Notes: generated by a model from the sequence alone, not told the origin. 64,000 bases of DNA from Mycolicibacterium stellerae (GCF_003719305.1 NZ_RARC01000011.1:124001-188000); one strand, 5' to 3'; numbered from the stretch's first letter, positions 1-8,394 are shown. Program-made: numbers and translations.

Positions 1-713
1 CCCCGACCGATCCCGTGACCATCGTCGACACCGAAACCGAACAGCTGCTTCGTGACCGGCTGGCAGAACTACGCCCCGGCGAGCAGGTGCTCGGCGAGGA
101 GGGTGGCGGCAGGTCGGACGACGCCGCCGGCCGTCCGACCTGGGTCGTCGACCCGATCGACGGCACGGTGAACTTCGTCTACGGGCTACCCGCCTATGTG
201 GTTTCGGTGGCTGTCCAGGTCGACGGGCGGTCGGTGGCAGGTGCGGTCGCCAACGTCGTCGACGGTGCGCTGTACTCCGCAGCGCGCGGCCACGGCGCGC
301 ATGTGCGGCGCGGCGCGACCACGTCGCCGCTGCGGTGCAGCCAGGTCGACGACCTGTCAATGTCGTTGGTGGGCACCGGATTCAGCTACGACCCCCAATT
401 GCGTCAACAGCAGGCATCGGTCCTGGCGACGCTGCTTCCGCAGATCCGCGACATCCGGCGGCTCGGTTCGGCGGCCCTCGATCTGTGTCTGGTCGCCGCG
501 GGCCACCTCGACGCGTTCTACGAGGAAAACCTGAACGTGTGGGATTGGGCGGCAGGCGCCCTGGTCGCCGCCGAGGCCGGCGCGATCGTGCGGGTGCCGC
601 CGGTGAGCGGGCCGACGGCCGGCAGCGGTCTGCTCGTCGCGGCCGCGCCGGGCGTGGACGAGGCGTTTACCGACGCGCTGCGGAGGTCGGGCAATCGCTG
701 GCTCGCGAAATAG
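1..713 (+). CDS. suhB: Inositol monophosphatase family protein, 5' end outside window
   Basis: Mg-dependent phosphatase of the IMPase/SuhB family, which dephosphorylates inositol 1-phosphate and supplies inositol for mycothiol and phosphatidylinositol lipids. The reading frame is already open at base 3 (residues PTDPVTIVDTET), so the usual N-terminal helix lies upstream. The GTG at 15 only looks like a start. Visible motifs are the metal-binding EEGGG segment, DPIDGTVNF near residue 48 and the C-terminal WDWAAG box near residue 176. All catalytic acidic residues expected in these motifs are present. The gene converges on cei. In M. tuberculosis the same neighbour of Rv2700 is suhB. Function is secure; exact substrate range is inferred. 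Confidence 0.9.
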   Translation, partial: PTDPVTIVDTETEQLLRDRLAELRPGEQVLGEEGGGRSDDAAGRPTWVVDPIDGTVNFVYGLPAYVVSVAVQVDGRSVAGAVANVVDGALYSAARGHGAHVRRGATTSPLRCSQVDDLSMSLVGTGFSYDPQLRQQQASVLATLLPQIRDIRRLGSAALDLCLVAAGHLDAFYEENLNVWDWAAGALVAAEAGAIVRVPPVSGPTAGSGLLVAAAPGVDEAFTDALRRSGNRWLAK

Positions 714-735
714 GATTGGCTGCAAGCGATTTCGG

Positions 736-1392
736 TCAGCACGCCCCGCTGTGGATCTTCGAGATCAATGTCGGATCGGCTGGCGCGGTGGCCTCCGGTC
801 GCAGGCTGGACAACACCGCTTCGACGTCGTCGCTGCGCGCAAGCTCGGTGAAGTCGGTGCCGATCGCGAGGTCCACGGTGTTGTCGGCCCGCTGATCTTG
901 ATACAACTCGACGCACGGGGCGACGAGCCAGACCGCCGCCGCGGCCGCGCGGCCACCGGGGCCGAACCGGATCTGGCCCTGGCACGCCAACCGGTTGTTC
1001 CCGTAGAGGGGGTCGTTCTCGGCCGTCGGATCGGCGAATCCGAGGTCGCGCAGTTGCCCGGCCACCTCGGCGGCCTGGCCGCCCTGGCCGCTGGCGTTGA
1101 GCACCCTGATCTTGGTGTCGGCGAGGTTGGCGGGGCCGACCTCGGTCATCGAGGCACGGGTCACCTGCTCGCCCAGCTTGGACTGGGTGGGGTCGCTTGA
1201 GGTGTTGTCCACAGGCGGGTTGCACGCCGCGGCCTCTGTCACGTCGGGCGGGCGATTGAGGGCGACCACCCAGATGATCATGGTCACCACGGCCAGCACG
1301 GCGAACATCAGGATCGCGGGCATGAAATTGCGCCGGCGGAATGGCCGCCCGTGCTTGTCGAAGGCCGTGCCCTCGGTGATTTGACTGACCAC
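736..1392 (-). CDS. cei: Cell envelope integrity protein Cei (LytR C-terminal domain)
   Basis: A 218-residue membrane-anchored protein. Residues 1-24 are cytoplasmic and basic (KHGRPFRRRN), one transmembrane helix spans about 25-45 (ILMFAVLAVVTMIIWVVAL), and the rest is outside the membrane. The extracellular part carries a LytR_C-type fold around IRVLNASGQGGQAAEVAGQL, with four cysteines likely paired. It corresponds by position and sequence to Rv2700 (Cei), required for envelope integrity and virulence in M. tuberculosis. The GTG start at 1392 is chosen because the conserved MVSQI-like N-terminus begins there. A strong CRP-type palindrome lies about 60 bases upstream and may control both this gene and the divergent DUF4193 gene. 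Molecular activity of the family is unknown. Confidence 0.88.
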   Translation of the reverse strand: MVSQITEGTAFDKHGRPFRRRNFMPAILMFAVLAVVTMIIWVVALNRPPDVTEAAACNPPVDNTSSDPTQSKLGEQVTRASMTEVGPANLADTKIRVLNASGQGGQAAEVAGQLRDLGFADPTAENDPLYGNNRLACQGQIRFGPGGRAAAAAVWLVAPCVELYQDQRADNTVDLAIGTDFTELARSDDVEAVLSSLRPEATAPADPTLISKIHSGAC

Positions 1393-1441
1393 AAGTGCAC
1401 TCTAGAACCCGCGCTGCCACCCGCTGGACCGGGACAACGAC

Positions 1442-1465
1442 CTACTGTGATGTAAATCACAGTAG
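1442..1465. promoter_or_regulatory. CRP/Cmr-type operator between cei and the DUF4193 gene
   Basis: Two perfect 10-base arms, CTACTGTGAT and ATCACAGTAG, flank a 4-base centre GTAA. The core at 1446-1461 matches TGTGA-N6-TCACA exactly, which is the consensus of CRP-family regulators including mycobacterial CRP (Rv3676). The centre lies about 61 bases upstream of the cei start and about 102 bases upstream of the DUF4193 start. Binding is inferred from the sequence only. Confidence 0.75.
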
Positions 1466-1555
1466 TTGATCGGTGAATCTGGGCACGAATTATTTGGCGG
1501 ATGCGTTCGACGCTGGTACAAAGCTCTGTCGCATGGTTCACGGAGGGGACACGAG

Positions 1556-1858
1556 ATGGCTACTGACTACGACGCCCCACGGCGCACCGAGACCGATGAT
1601 GTCTCCGAGGATTCACTGGAGGAACTCAAGGCTCGGCGTAATGAAGCTCAGTCTGCCGTAGTGGACGTTGACGAATCAGATTCCGCCGAAAACTTCGAAC
1701 TGCCCGGCGCCGACCTATCCGGCGAAGAGCTGTCTGTGCGGGTGATCCCGAAGCAGGCAGACGAGTTCACGTGCTCGAGTTGCTTCCTGGTGCATCACCG
1801 CAGCCGGCTGGCCAGCGAGAAGAACGGCGTGATGATCTGCTCCGACTGCGCGGCCTGA
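1556..1858 (+). CDS. DUF4193 family protein
   Basis: A 100-residue acidic cytoplasmic protein of the DUF4193 family, equivalent by position to Rv2699c. The first 55 residues are rich in Asp and Glu and probably flexible. The C-terminal half has a CxxC...CxxC arrangement (FTCSSCFLVHHRS then MICSDCAA) expected to bind zinc. The ATG at 1556 is preceded by a strong ribosome site, CGGAGGGGAC, and gives the family's usual length; longer upstream frames are not needed. Function is unknown. It sits alone on its strand, divergent from cei and downstream of the CRP-type palindrome, so cAMP-linked control is plausible. Confidence 0.88.
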   Translation: MATDYDAPRRTETDDVSEDSLEELKARRNEAQSAVVDVDESDSAENFELPGADLSGEELSVRVIPKQADEFTCSSCFLVHHRSRLASEKNGVMICSDCAA

Positions 1859-1871
1859 GACCGGAGACCGG

Positions 1872-2363
1872 TCAACTGCGCAGCGCGGACAGCACCCGAT
1901 CCGGGTGACGACAGCTCACCAGCCAGTACGGCGTCGGGTCATCGGGGTCGTCGAGCACCACCAGCACCATCGGGCCGACCCAGGCCCTGTGCAGGACATA
2001 CGCTGCCGGATCCAGCTGTCGTCCCAGCGCAGCCGACTTGGCCGACCGGGGCACCTCCGCCGACCGGGAGATGACGCTGACGGGCAGGTGTGCGTCGCCG
2101 ACCCATAGCTCGGTCTCCCCGGCGGGGTGGCCCGTGCCAGGGCTGATCACCCGCACCTCGGTCTTGCTCAGCCAGATCAGGACCGCCGCTGCGACGGGCA
2201 GCAGCACGGCGAACGGCACCCAGTTGGGCAGGGCGCGCACACCCTGATTGACTTCGAGCGCGATCAGAGCCGCGACTGCCAGGCCGGGCGGCCACCACCA
2301 CCACGGCACCCACAGCCGTTCGGAATAGCGCACGACTTGTGGTGCTGCGCGCGTGTCGGACAC
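1872..2363 (-). CDS. DUF3093 family membrane protein
   Basis: A 163-residue protein with two adjacent transmembrane helices after a Trp-rich interface segment ([19 protein letters not shown], then [18 protein letters not shown]), followed by a soluble C-terminal domain of about 100 residues. It matches the DUF3093 family (Rv2698 position). The GTG at 2363 starting VSDTRAAPQ is preferred over the GTG at 2396, because the shorter form avoids overlapping dut and fits the family length. The gene is divergent from dut with about 25 bases between starts, so leaderless or very short leaders are likely. Function is unknown. It converges on the DUF4193 gene. Confidence 0.85.
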   Translation of the reverse strand: MSDTRAAPQVVRYSERLWVPWWWWPPGLAVAALIALEVNQGVRALPNWVPFAVLLPVAAAVLIWLSKTEVRVISPGTGHPAGETELWVGDAHLPVSVISRSAEVPRSAKSAALGRQLDPAAYVLHRAWVGPMVLVVLDDPDDPTPYWLVSCRHPDRVLSALRS

Positions 2364-2388
2364 GCCGCCAAGGGTAATCTCATGCGTC

Positions 2389-2853
2389 GTGTCCACCCCT
2401 TTGGCAGTCGTCCGCCTAGACCGCGACCTGCCGATGCCCAGCCGGGCTCACGACGGCGATGCTGGCATCGATCTGTTCAGCGCGGTCGACGTCGAGCTGC
2501 CGCCCGGCCATCGCGCCCTCGTGCCGACGGGTATTGCGGTGGCCGTTCCGTACGGAATGGTCGGGTTGGTACACCCACGGTCGGGTTTGGCTGCGCGCGT
2601 AGGACTTTCGATCGTCAACAGCCCCGGCACGATCGACGCGGGTTACCGCGGCGAGGTCAAGGTGGCGCTGATAAACCTTGACCCCGCCGCGCCGATCGTC
2701 GTGCATCGTGGTGATCGGATCGCCCAGCTGCTGGTGCAGCGGGTGGAGTTACCCGAGCTGGTCGAGGTGACCTCGTTCGATGAGGCCGGTTTGGCCGACA
2801 CTTCCCGTGGCGACGGCGGCCACGGTTCCTCCGGCGGACATGCGAGTTTGTGA
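2389..2853 (+). CDS. dut: Deoxyuridine 5'-triphosphate nucleotidohydrolase
   Basis: Trimeric dUTPase, 154 residues, hydrolysing dUTP to dUMP and pyrophosphate to keep uracil out of DNA and to feed dTMP synthesis. The five dUTPase motifs are visible: [10 protein letters not shown] (1), PRSGLA (2), [17 protein letters not shown] (3), [10 protein letters not shown] (4) and the flexible C-terminal arm with [11 protein letters not shown] (5). The GTG at 2389 gives [14 protein letters not shown] and the same length as the M. tuberculosis enzyme; the GTG at 2353 would add 12 unrelated residues. The stop overlaps the next gene's ATG by one base (TGATG), so translation is probably coupled. Confidence 0.96.
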   Translation: MSTPLAVVRLDRDLPMPSRAHDGDAGIDLFSAVDVELPPGHRALVPTGIAVAVPYGMVGLVHPRSGLAARVGLSIVNSPGTIDAGYRGEVKVALINLDPAAPIVVHRGDRIAQLLVQRVELPELVEVTSFDEAGLADTSRGDGGHGSSGGHASL

Positions 2854-3602
2854 TGGCTTTTGGTAGACACGCCAGACCCGAAGATGACGGTTTCGACGAC
2901 GCGACGGTCGGAACGGATTCGGGCGTAGGTGACGACGAGCTGGACGGCCCGTTCGATATCGACGACTTCGACGACCCGGCCGCCGCGGCGCAGGCCCGGC
3001 TGGATCTGGGCTCGGTGCTCATCCCGATGCCCGAGGCCGGGCAGGTGCAGGTGGAGCTGACCGAGGGAGGCGTCCCGAGCGCGGTGTGGGTGGTGACGGC
3101 CAACGGCCGGTTCACCGTCGCGGCATATGCAGCGCCGAAGAGTTCGGCGCTGTGGCGTGAGGTCGCCTCGGAGCTGTCGGACTCGCTGCGCAAGGACGCC
3201 TCGGAGGTGCGGATCGAAGACGGGCCATGGGGTCGGGAAGTGGTCGGCGCGGCGCCTGCAGGTGTCGTCCGGTTTATCGGTGTCGACGGTTACCGGTGGA
3301 TGATCCGCTGCGTCGTGAACGGGCCGCAGCAGACCATCGACGCGCTGAGCGATGAGGCGCGGCAAGCCTTGGCGGACACCGTCGTTCGTCGCGGCGACAC
3401 GCCATTGCCGGTGCGCACGCCACTTCCGGTCCAGTTGCCCGAGCCGATGGCCGAGCAGCTCCGGGTCGCCGCCGAGCAACAGGCGGCTGCCGCCCAACAG
3501 GCCGCGCAGCAGCAACCGCAGACACCCGAGACGCAGCCCGTGGCACGTCGCAGTGAGCACGGGTCGGCGATGCAACAGCTGCGCACGATCACCGGCGGCT
3601 AG
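2853..3602 (+). CDS. DUF3710 family protein
   Basis: A 249-residue protein of the DUF3710 family (Rv2696c position). The first 45 residues are strongly acidic (DDEL, DIDDFDDP). The conserved core runs about 50-185 and includes a Trp-rich stretch near WREVASELSDSLRKDASEV and the segment RFIGVDGYRWMIRCVV. The last 60 residues are Gln/Ala/Pro-rich and look disordered. No catalytic motif or membrane helix is seen, and the function is unknown. ATG at 2853 overlaps the dut stop; a GTG one codon earlier is possible. The TAG stop shares CTAG with the stop of the convergent hydrolase gene. Confidence 0.86.
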   Translation: MAFGRHARPEDDGFDDATVGTDSGVGDDELDGPFDIDDFDDPAAAAQARLDLGSVLIPMPEAGQVQVELTEGGVPSAVWVVTANGRFTVAAYAAPKSSALWREVASELSDSLRKDASEVRIEDGPWGREVVGAAPAGVVRFIGVDGYRWMIRCVVNGPQQTIDALSDEARQALADTVVRRGDTPLPVRTPLPVQLPEPMAEQLRVAAEQQAAAAQQAAQQQPQTPETQPVARRSEHGSAMQQLRTITGG

Positions 3603-4300
3603 CTGGCGTCGAGCAGGGCGGCAAGGCACGCGGCGCCGAGCACCGAAGGGTCGACGCCCATGTCGTCCAGCGTGACGGTGCGCAGGGCCGCGCGAGGAGC
3701 AGCGGCAACCCATTCCAACCCGACCTCCAGCGGATGCACGGGGTCGTCGGTGGCCGCGGCGACGCCCATCGGCACCGCCAGCCTCTCCAGCTCTGCGCAG
3801 GTCGGTGAGACATATCGGGACGCCGCCTCCATCGCATCGGGCAGCGATGGCCATTGGCCGACCCAGGACCGGGTCAACTCGTCGGCGAGCCACGCCGGGC
3901 TCGATGCGCGCATCTGTGCGGTCGCTGACACCAATCCGTCCCTGCGCAGCAGGTCGGCCGAATGCTTGGCGGCCTGCGCGGCGGGTGCGGTCTGCGGCGA
4001 GCCCGTCCACGGCGGTAGCGCGGCAAGCACCGCGAGGGCGCGGGCCGGGTGGGCCAACGCCCAATTCACAGCCACCGCGGCGCCGATGGACACCCCGCCC
4101 ACCGCGATCGCGCCCAGCCGCGCGGCGTTGTCGAGGTCGGCGACATAGCTGTCGATCAGCCTGTCTGGTTGCGGCGGGGGCGTCACGACGACGGCGCCTG
4201 CGTCGTGCAGGGCGGCCGCGAACGCCCGGTAGACGTAGTCGTCGTCGGATCCGGTACCCGGCAGCAGAACCGCCGTCACACCGCGTAAATCGACCGCCAT
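3599..4300 (-). CDS. Alpha/beta hydrolase
   Basis: A 233-residue alpha/beta-hydrolase-fold protein (Rv2695 position). Features are an oxyanion-region loop LLPGTGSDDDYVYRAF near residue 12, the nucleophile elbow GGVSIGAAVA around residues 67-76 (GxSxG satisfied by GVSIG), and a late ATDDPVHPLEVG segment placed to supply the acid of the triad. No signal peptide or membrane helix. Substrate unknown. ATG at 4300 begins MAVDLRGVTAVLL and is preferred over far-upstream frames because it starts just before the first core strand. A degenerate CRP-like half-palindrome lies 16-31 bases upstream. The stop codon overlaps that of the convergent DUF3710 gene. Confidence 0.82.
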   Translation of the reverse strand: MAVDLRGVTAVLLPGTGSDDDYVYRAFAAALHDAGAVVVTPPPQPDRLIDSYVADLDNAARLGAIAVGGVSIGAAVAVNWALAHPARALAVLAALPPWTGSPQTAPAAQAAKHSADLLRRDGLVSATAQMRASSPAWLADELTRSWVGQWPSLPDAMEAASRYVSPTCAELERLAVPMGVAAATDDPVHPLEVGLEWVAAAPRAALRTVTLDDMGVDPSVLGAACLAALLDAS

Positions 4301-4315
4301 GATTCGATCGTGCCG

Positions 4316-4331
4316 TGTGGCGTAAATCACC
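4316..4331. promoter_or_regulatory. Imperfect CRP-like site
   Basis: TGTGG-CGTAAA-TCACC matches the TGTGA-N6-TCACA consensus at 8 of 10 specified bases. Its middle and right side, GTAAATCAC, repeat those of the perfect site at 1446-1461. It lies between the divergent hydrolase (start 4300) and OB-fold gene (start 4433). Binding is a guess from similarity. Confidence 0.35.
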
Positions 4332-4432
4332 GGCGTGGCGGGTATCCCCCAGCGTGGCGCTACGGAACTAACAGGTCTACCGTGGCGTTGGTTGGGGATC
4401 CACGGTGGATTCACAGGATGGCAGGAGACGCC

Positions 4433-4804
4433 ATGGCTACGGCCGAAGGGTATCTGCGCCGGCTCACCCGCCGGCTGACGGAGGACCCGGAGCAACTCGA
4501 TGTCGAAGAGTTGAACGAAGAAGCCGCAAGCACCGGCGCCCAGAAGGCGGTCGATTGCCAGCGCGGCCAGGAAGTGACAATGGTCGGCACCTTGCGCAGC
4601 GTCGAGGCGAACGCCAAGGGTTGCGCGGGTGGCATCAAGGCAGAGATGTTCGACGGCACCGAGGCGGTGATGCTGGTGTGGCTTGGACAGCGCCGCATTC
4701 CCGGCATCGAATCCGGCCGGACTCTGCGGGTGCACGGCCGGATGGGCAAGCTCGAGAACGGCACGAAGGCGATCTACAACCCGCACTACGAAATTCAGAA
4801 GTAG
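4433..4804 (+). CDS. OB-fold nucleic-acid-binding protein
   Basis: A 123-residue protein (Rv2694c position). Residues 1-45 form an amphipathic acidic/basic helical region (YLRRLTRRLTEDPEQLDVEEL). From about 45 on there is a single OB-fold: GQEVTMVGTLRSVE, AEMFDGTEAVMLVWLGQ, RTLRVHGRMG, IYNPHYEI. This resembles the tRNA/ssDNA-binding OB-folds of RecG-like or AspRS-type domains. The cysteine pair C42 and C63 is not in a recognisable zinc motif. ATG at 4433 has a GGAG ribosome site eight bases upstream; ATG at 4418 is a less likely alternative. It precedes the DUF3159 gene by 24 bases on the same strand. Confidence 0.82.
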   Translation: MATAEGYLRRLTRRLTEDPEQLDVEELNEEAASTGAQKAVDCQRGQEVTMVGTLRSVEANAKGCAGGIKAEMFDGTEAVMLVWLGQRRIPGIESGRTLRVHGRMGKLENGTKAIYNPHYEIQK

Positions 4805-4828
4805 TCGCGGGCACGTACCGTTTAACTC

Positions 4829-5512
4829 GTGTCCGAAAAGCAAACCGGCGCTCAAGCCATCCTTGAGCAGATGGGCGGCATCAGCGGCCTGATCTATTCG
4901 TCGCTGCCCGTTCTGGTGTTCGTCCCCGTCTCCTCGCTATTCGGGCTCGTACCCGCGATCGTCGCGGCGCTGGCTGTCGCCGCCCTCATCCTGATCTGGC
5001 GGCTGGCCCGCAAGGAATCCGTGCAGCCGGCGATATCGGGGTTCGTGGGCGTCGGGATCTGCGCGCTGATCGCCTACATCGTCGGCGAGTCCAAGGGCTA
5101 CTTCCTGTACGGCATCTGGATGTCGCTCTTCTGGGCGGTGGTTTTCCTGGTCTCGGTGCTGATCCGCAGGCCCGTGGTCGGCTACATCTGGAGCTGGGTC
5201 AACGGACACGACCGCGCCTGGCGCAATGTGCGCAAGGCGGTCCTGGTATTCGACATGGCGACGATCACCTGGGTGCTGGTGTTCGCGTCGCGGTTCGTCG
5301 TCCAGCGCCACCTCTACGACGCTGACGAGACGGGCTGGCTGGCCACGGCGCGCATCGCGATGGGCTGGCCGCTGACCGCGGTGGCGGCCTTGGCCACATA
5401 TCTGGCGATCCGGTCGGCTCAGCGAGCCCTGCACGCGCACGCCCCGGCCGCCGACCCCGAAGGTGTCGGTTCGGACGCCACCGAGGCCGAGGACGCGGTC
5501 CGGGAAACCTAA
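4829..5512 (+). CDS. DUF3159 family membrane protein
   Basis: A 227-residue integral membrane protein of the DUF3159 family (Rv2693c position). About six helices are visible: SLPVLVFVPVSSLFGLV, AIVAALAVAALILIW, GVGICALIAYIVG, LFWAVVFLVSVLI, ATITWVLVFASRF and WPLTAVAALATYLAI. The acidic C-terminal tail is about 30 residues long. Charged or polar residues within the membrane (GESKGYFLYGIW) hint at a transport or channel function, but none is established. GTG at 4829 starts SEKQTGAQ. The stop is directly followed by the TTG of the MFS gene, indicating co-transcription. Confidence 0.85.
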   Translation: MSEKQTGAQAILEQMGGISGLIYSSLPVLVFVPVSSLFGLVPAIVAALAVAALILIWRLARKESVQPAISGFVGVGICALIAYIVGESKGYFLYGIWMSLFWAVVFLVSVLIRRPVVGYIWSWVNGHDRAWRNVRKAVLVFDMATITWVLVFASRFVVQRHLYDADETGWLATARIAMGWPLTAVAALATYLAIRSAQRALHAHAPAADPEGVGSDATEAEDAVRET

Positions 5513-6943
5513 TTGGCACAACCGGGCGAGCGAAGCGATCGACGGCTCGTCGCCGTCGCCATCCTGGCCTCGTTCGTGGCGTTCCTCGACGGCTCGGTGG
5601 TCAACCTCGCGCTGCCCGCGATAAGCCGTGACCTCGGCGGCGGGCTGGCGTTGCAGCAGTGGGTGATCGACGGCTATCTGCTCACCCTTGGCGCGCTGAT
5701 TCTCATCGCAGGCGCGATCTCCGATGCTTTCGGGCGGCTGGCCGTGCTGAGGACGGGGCTGCTCATCTTCGCGGGGTCGTCGCTGCTGTGTGCGGTCGCA
5801 CCGAGCGGCTGGGTGCTGGTGGCCGCCCGCTGCCTGCAGGGTGTCGGCGCAGCCTTCCTGGTGCCGAGTTCATTGGCCATGATCAACGCCCGGTTCTCGG
5901 GTGCCAAGCAGGCCGGCGCGATCGGCACCTGGACCGCTTGGACCGGAACGGCTTTCGTCATCGGCCCGCTGCTCGGCGGCGTCCTCGTCGACGCGCTGAG
6001 CTGGCGGTGGATCTTCGGGGTCAACATCGTGCCGTTGGTCGTCACGCTGTATCTGACCACCAAGCTCTCGCAGGAAGAGTTCCGCCCCGACCGGCAGACC
6101 AGGGTCGATGTCGTCGGCGCGGTGCTCACCGCCGTCGGCCTGGCGGGGGCGGTGTACGCCCTCATCGAGCAGCAGCGCCTGGGCCTGTCCCATCCCGCGG
6201 TGCTCACCAGCCTGGTGGTCGGGGTCGCCTGCCTGATCGCGATCCCATGGTGGGAACGCAGGGCGCCGAACCCGATGATGCCGCCGCAGATCTTCTCGGC
6301 GCGCAACTTCGCCGTCGGCAACCTCGCCACAGTGTTCCTCTATGCCGCGGTATCGCTGGGGATGCTGCTGGTGGCCTTGTTCCTGCAGGAGACCGCGGGC
6401 TTGTCGGCCACCGAGGCCGGCCTGGCCACGCTCCCGATCCCGGTGTTGTCGTTCTTCCTCGCGCGGCGATTCGGCACCCTGGCGGGCAGGCACGGGCCGC
6501 GGCTCTACATGGCTCTTGGCCCACTGGTTGCGGCCGCAGGCTATCTGCTGATGACACGCGTGGCTGAGCCGTTCGACATCTGGACGCAGCTGCTGCCCGG
6601 CCTGGTGATGTTCGGGCTTGGGCTGTCGATGACGGTATCGCCGTTGACGTCGGCCATCCTGGCGGCGGTGGTTCCGGCGCAGAGTGGGATCGGCTCGGCG
6701 ATCAACAACGCGATCTCCCGCATCGCCGGGCTGATCGCGATCGCGTTGGCGGGTGTGATCATCGGCAACTCAATGGATTTCGAGGGATTTCGGCACGGCA
6801 TGTACACCGCTGCCGTGCTTTTCGCGGTGGCGGGCCTGATCTCGTGGGCGGGCATCCGCAACGACGAAGGCGACTACAGCCGGGTCTCTGCGGAGGCCGC
6901 GGCGGGATGCCACGACCGGGCGACGCCGCCGCCTGTGTACTGA
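5513..6943 (+). CDS. MFS transporter, DHA2/EmrB-QacA type
   Basis: A 476-residue proton-coupled drug exporter family member with about 14 membrane helices. The N-terminal helix carries FVAFLDGSVVNLALPAI, the DHA2 hallmark with an in-membrane Asp. Motif A-like residues follow helix 2 (GAISDAFGRLAVLR), and the motif C-like antiporter signature is at TGTAFVIGPLLGGVL. TTG at 5513 follows the previous stop without a gap, so start choice rests on the adjacent stop and on the first helix beginning soon after. Natural substrate unknown. Converges on ceoC with a nine-base gap. It appears inserted between DUF3159 and ceoC relative to the M. tuberculosis order I recall. Confidence 0.87.
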   Translation: MAQPGERSDRRLVAVAILASFVAFLDGSVVNLALPAISRDLGGGLALQQWVIDGYLLTLGALILIAGAISDAFGRLAVLRTGLLIFAGSSLLCAVAPSGWVLVAARCLQGVGAAFLVPSSLAMINARFSGAKQAGAIGTWTAWTGTAFVIGPLLGGVLVDALSWRWIFGVNIVPLVVTLYLTTKLSQEEFRPDRQTRVDVVGAVLTAVGLAGAVYALIEQQRLGLSHPAVLTSLVVGVACLIAIPWWERRAPNPMMPPQIFSARNFAVGNLATVFLYAAVSLGMLLVALFLQETAGLSATEAGLATLPIPVLSFFLARRFGTLAGRHGPRLYMALGPLVAAAGYLLMTRVAEPFDIWTQLLPGLVMFGLGLSMTVSPLTSAILAAVVPAQSGIGSAINNAISRIAGLIAIALAGVIIGNSMDFEGFRHGMYTAAVLFAVAGLISWAGIRNDEGDYSRVSAEAAAGCHDRATPPPVY

Positions 6944-6952
6944 CGAGGGTGG

Positions 6953-7621
6953 TCAGCGGTTCTGCGGATGCAGCAGCAGCTCGCGCAGCTCGTCCTCGAC
7001 CTCGGTGACGGCAACGAAGAGCAGTTCGTCGCCGCCCTCGAGCGGTTCGTCGCCCTCGGGCACGATGACCCGTGAGCCGCGCAGGATCGTCACCAGGGCC
7101 GCATCGCGGGGGAGCGCCAGCTTGCGCAGCGGCTTACCGCCCCATGGCGTATCCGCAGGCAGGGTGATCTCGATCAGGTTGGCCTGGCCCGTTCGGAACG
7201 CCATCAGGTGCACCAGATCGCCGACCGCGACGGCCTCCTCGACCAGTGAGGCCAGCATCCGCGGGGTGGACACTGCGACGTCGACGCCCCACGCCTCGTC
7301 GAAGAGCCACTCGTTGCGGGGATCGTTGGCGCGGGCGACCACGCGCGGCACCGCGAATTCCGTCTTGGCGAGCAGGCTGACCACGACGTTGACCTTGTCG
7401 TCACCTGTCGCGGCGATCACGACGTCGAAGTCCTCCAGATGAATGGATTCGAGCAGGGTGAGCTCGCAAGCGTCGCCGAGGCGCCACTGTGCGGCAGGGA
7501 TGGCGTCGACGTCGATGTGGCCGGGGTTACGTTCGAGCAGCGTGACCTCGTGCCCGTTCTCGATGAGCTCCCGTGCGATGGATCGGCCGACGGCGCCCGC
7601 GCCTGCGATCGCGACCTTCAT
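6953..7621 (-). CDS. ceoC: TrkA-type K+ uptake regulatory protein CeoC
   Basis: A 222-residue cytoplasmic RCK protein. The Rossmann NAD(H)-binding TrkA-N domain starts at residue 1 with VAIAGAGAVGRSIA (GxGxxG) and the acidic Glu at the end of strand 2 (LLERNPG). A TrkA-C domain covers about 135-215 (LIEITLPADTPWGGKPLRKL to ELLFVAVT). Such subunits gate Trk/Ktr potassium channels in response to nucleotide binding. The gene directly follows ceoB with no spacer (TAG then ATG), so the two are co-translated and probably form a heteromer. No channel subunit is encoded nearby, as is also the case in M. tuberculosis (Rv2692). Confidence 0.92.
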   Translation of the reverse strand: MKVAIAGAGAVGRSIARELIENGHEVTLLERNPGHIDVDAIPAAQWRLGDACELTLLESIHLEDFDVVIAATGDDKVNVVVSLLAKTEFAVPRVVARANDPRNEWLFDEAWGVDVAVSTPRMLASLVEEAVAVGDLVHLMAFRTGQANLIEITLPADTPWGGKPLRKLALPRDAALVTILRGSRVIVPEGDEPLEGGDELLFVAVTEVEDELRELLLHPQNR

Positions 7622-8296
7622 CTACGCGCCCTCGCTGTCTTCGGTCGGCGGCAGGGCGGCGATGGCTAGCGCCTCGGCGATATGGCCTGCGATGGCGGCG
7701 ACGTACACCTGGTCGCTGGCCTGGATCACCGTCTTCGCATCGGGTAGCAGTCCGGTGCCGAACCGGATGATGAACGCCGCCCGGCCCCCGGTGGCGGCCT
7801 CCAGCTCGGTCACCCTGCGGCCCACCCAGCCTTCATGGAGGGCAAGCTCGGCGACGCCGACGTTGCCCGACGGGTCGCGCCACTTGGTGGTCTCGGTCTC
7901 CCGGGTGAGCACGTTGAGTAGCCGGTCGGTGGTCCACGGCACGGTGGCCACCGTCGGGATGCCGAGCCGTTCGTAGACCTTGGCGCGTTTGGCGTCGTAG
8001 ATGCGGGCGACGACCCGTTCGACGCCGAACGTCTCGCGGGCCACCCGCGCCGAGATGATGTTCGAGTTGTCCCCGGAAGACACGGCGGCGAACGCGGAGG
8101 CTTCCTCGATGCCCGCCCGCAGCAGCACGTCTCGGTCGAATCCCATCCCCAGCACGCGTTCGCCGGGGAACTCGGGACTGAGCCGGTTGAACGCCGTGCT
8201 GTCACGGTCGATGACCGCGACGTCATGCCCGATCCGGGCCAGGCCGTCGGCCAGCGATGCGCCCACCCGGCCGCACCCCATCACCACTACTCGCAC
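7622..8296 (-). CDS. ceoB: TrkA-type K+ uptake regulatory protein CeoB
   Basis: A 224-residue partner of CeoC. It has the TrkA-N motif VVVMGCGRVGASLA followed by VIDRD, the residue pattern of an NAD-binding RCK domain, then a TrkA-C domain from about 135 (VAELALHEGWVGRRVTELE). GTG at 8296 has a GAAAGGAC ribosome site and gives VRVVVMGCGRVG; the frame upstream of it is noncoding and overlaps the leader of the divergent APC gene. The 99 bases between the ceoB and APC starts must hold both promoters. Coupling of a potassium-gating pair to a divergent APC permease is conserved in M. tuberculosis (Rv2691/Rv2690c), which suggests but does not prove a shared role. Confidence 0.92.
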   Translation of the reverse strand: MRVVVMGCGRVGASLADGLARIGHDVAVIDRDSTAFNRLSPEFPGERVLGMGFDRDVLLRAGIEEASAFAAVSSGDNSNIISARVARETFGVERVVARIYDAKRAKVYERLGIPTVATVPWTTDRLLNVLTRETETTKWRDPSGNVGVAELALHEGWVGRRVTELEAATGGRAAFIIRFGTGLLPDAKTVIQASDQVYVAAIAGHIAEALAIAALPPTEDSEGA

Positions 8297-8394
8297 TTTT
8301 GCGGTCCTTTCGGCTGCTGCCTGAAATTGCCGTCTTCGAATCTGCGCACTCGGAACGCTACCGCCAAACCCGTCTGGGCTTACTCTTGGCACTC

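Noticed and set aside
518..1420. 300-residue minus-strand frame across the suhB and cei ends
   Set aside because: Arg/Gly-rich out-of-frame translation of cei; the cei frame has a membrane helix and conserved domain.
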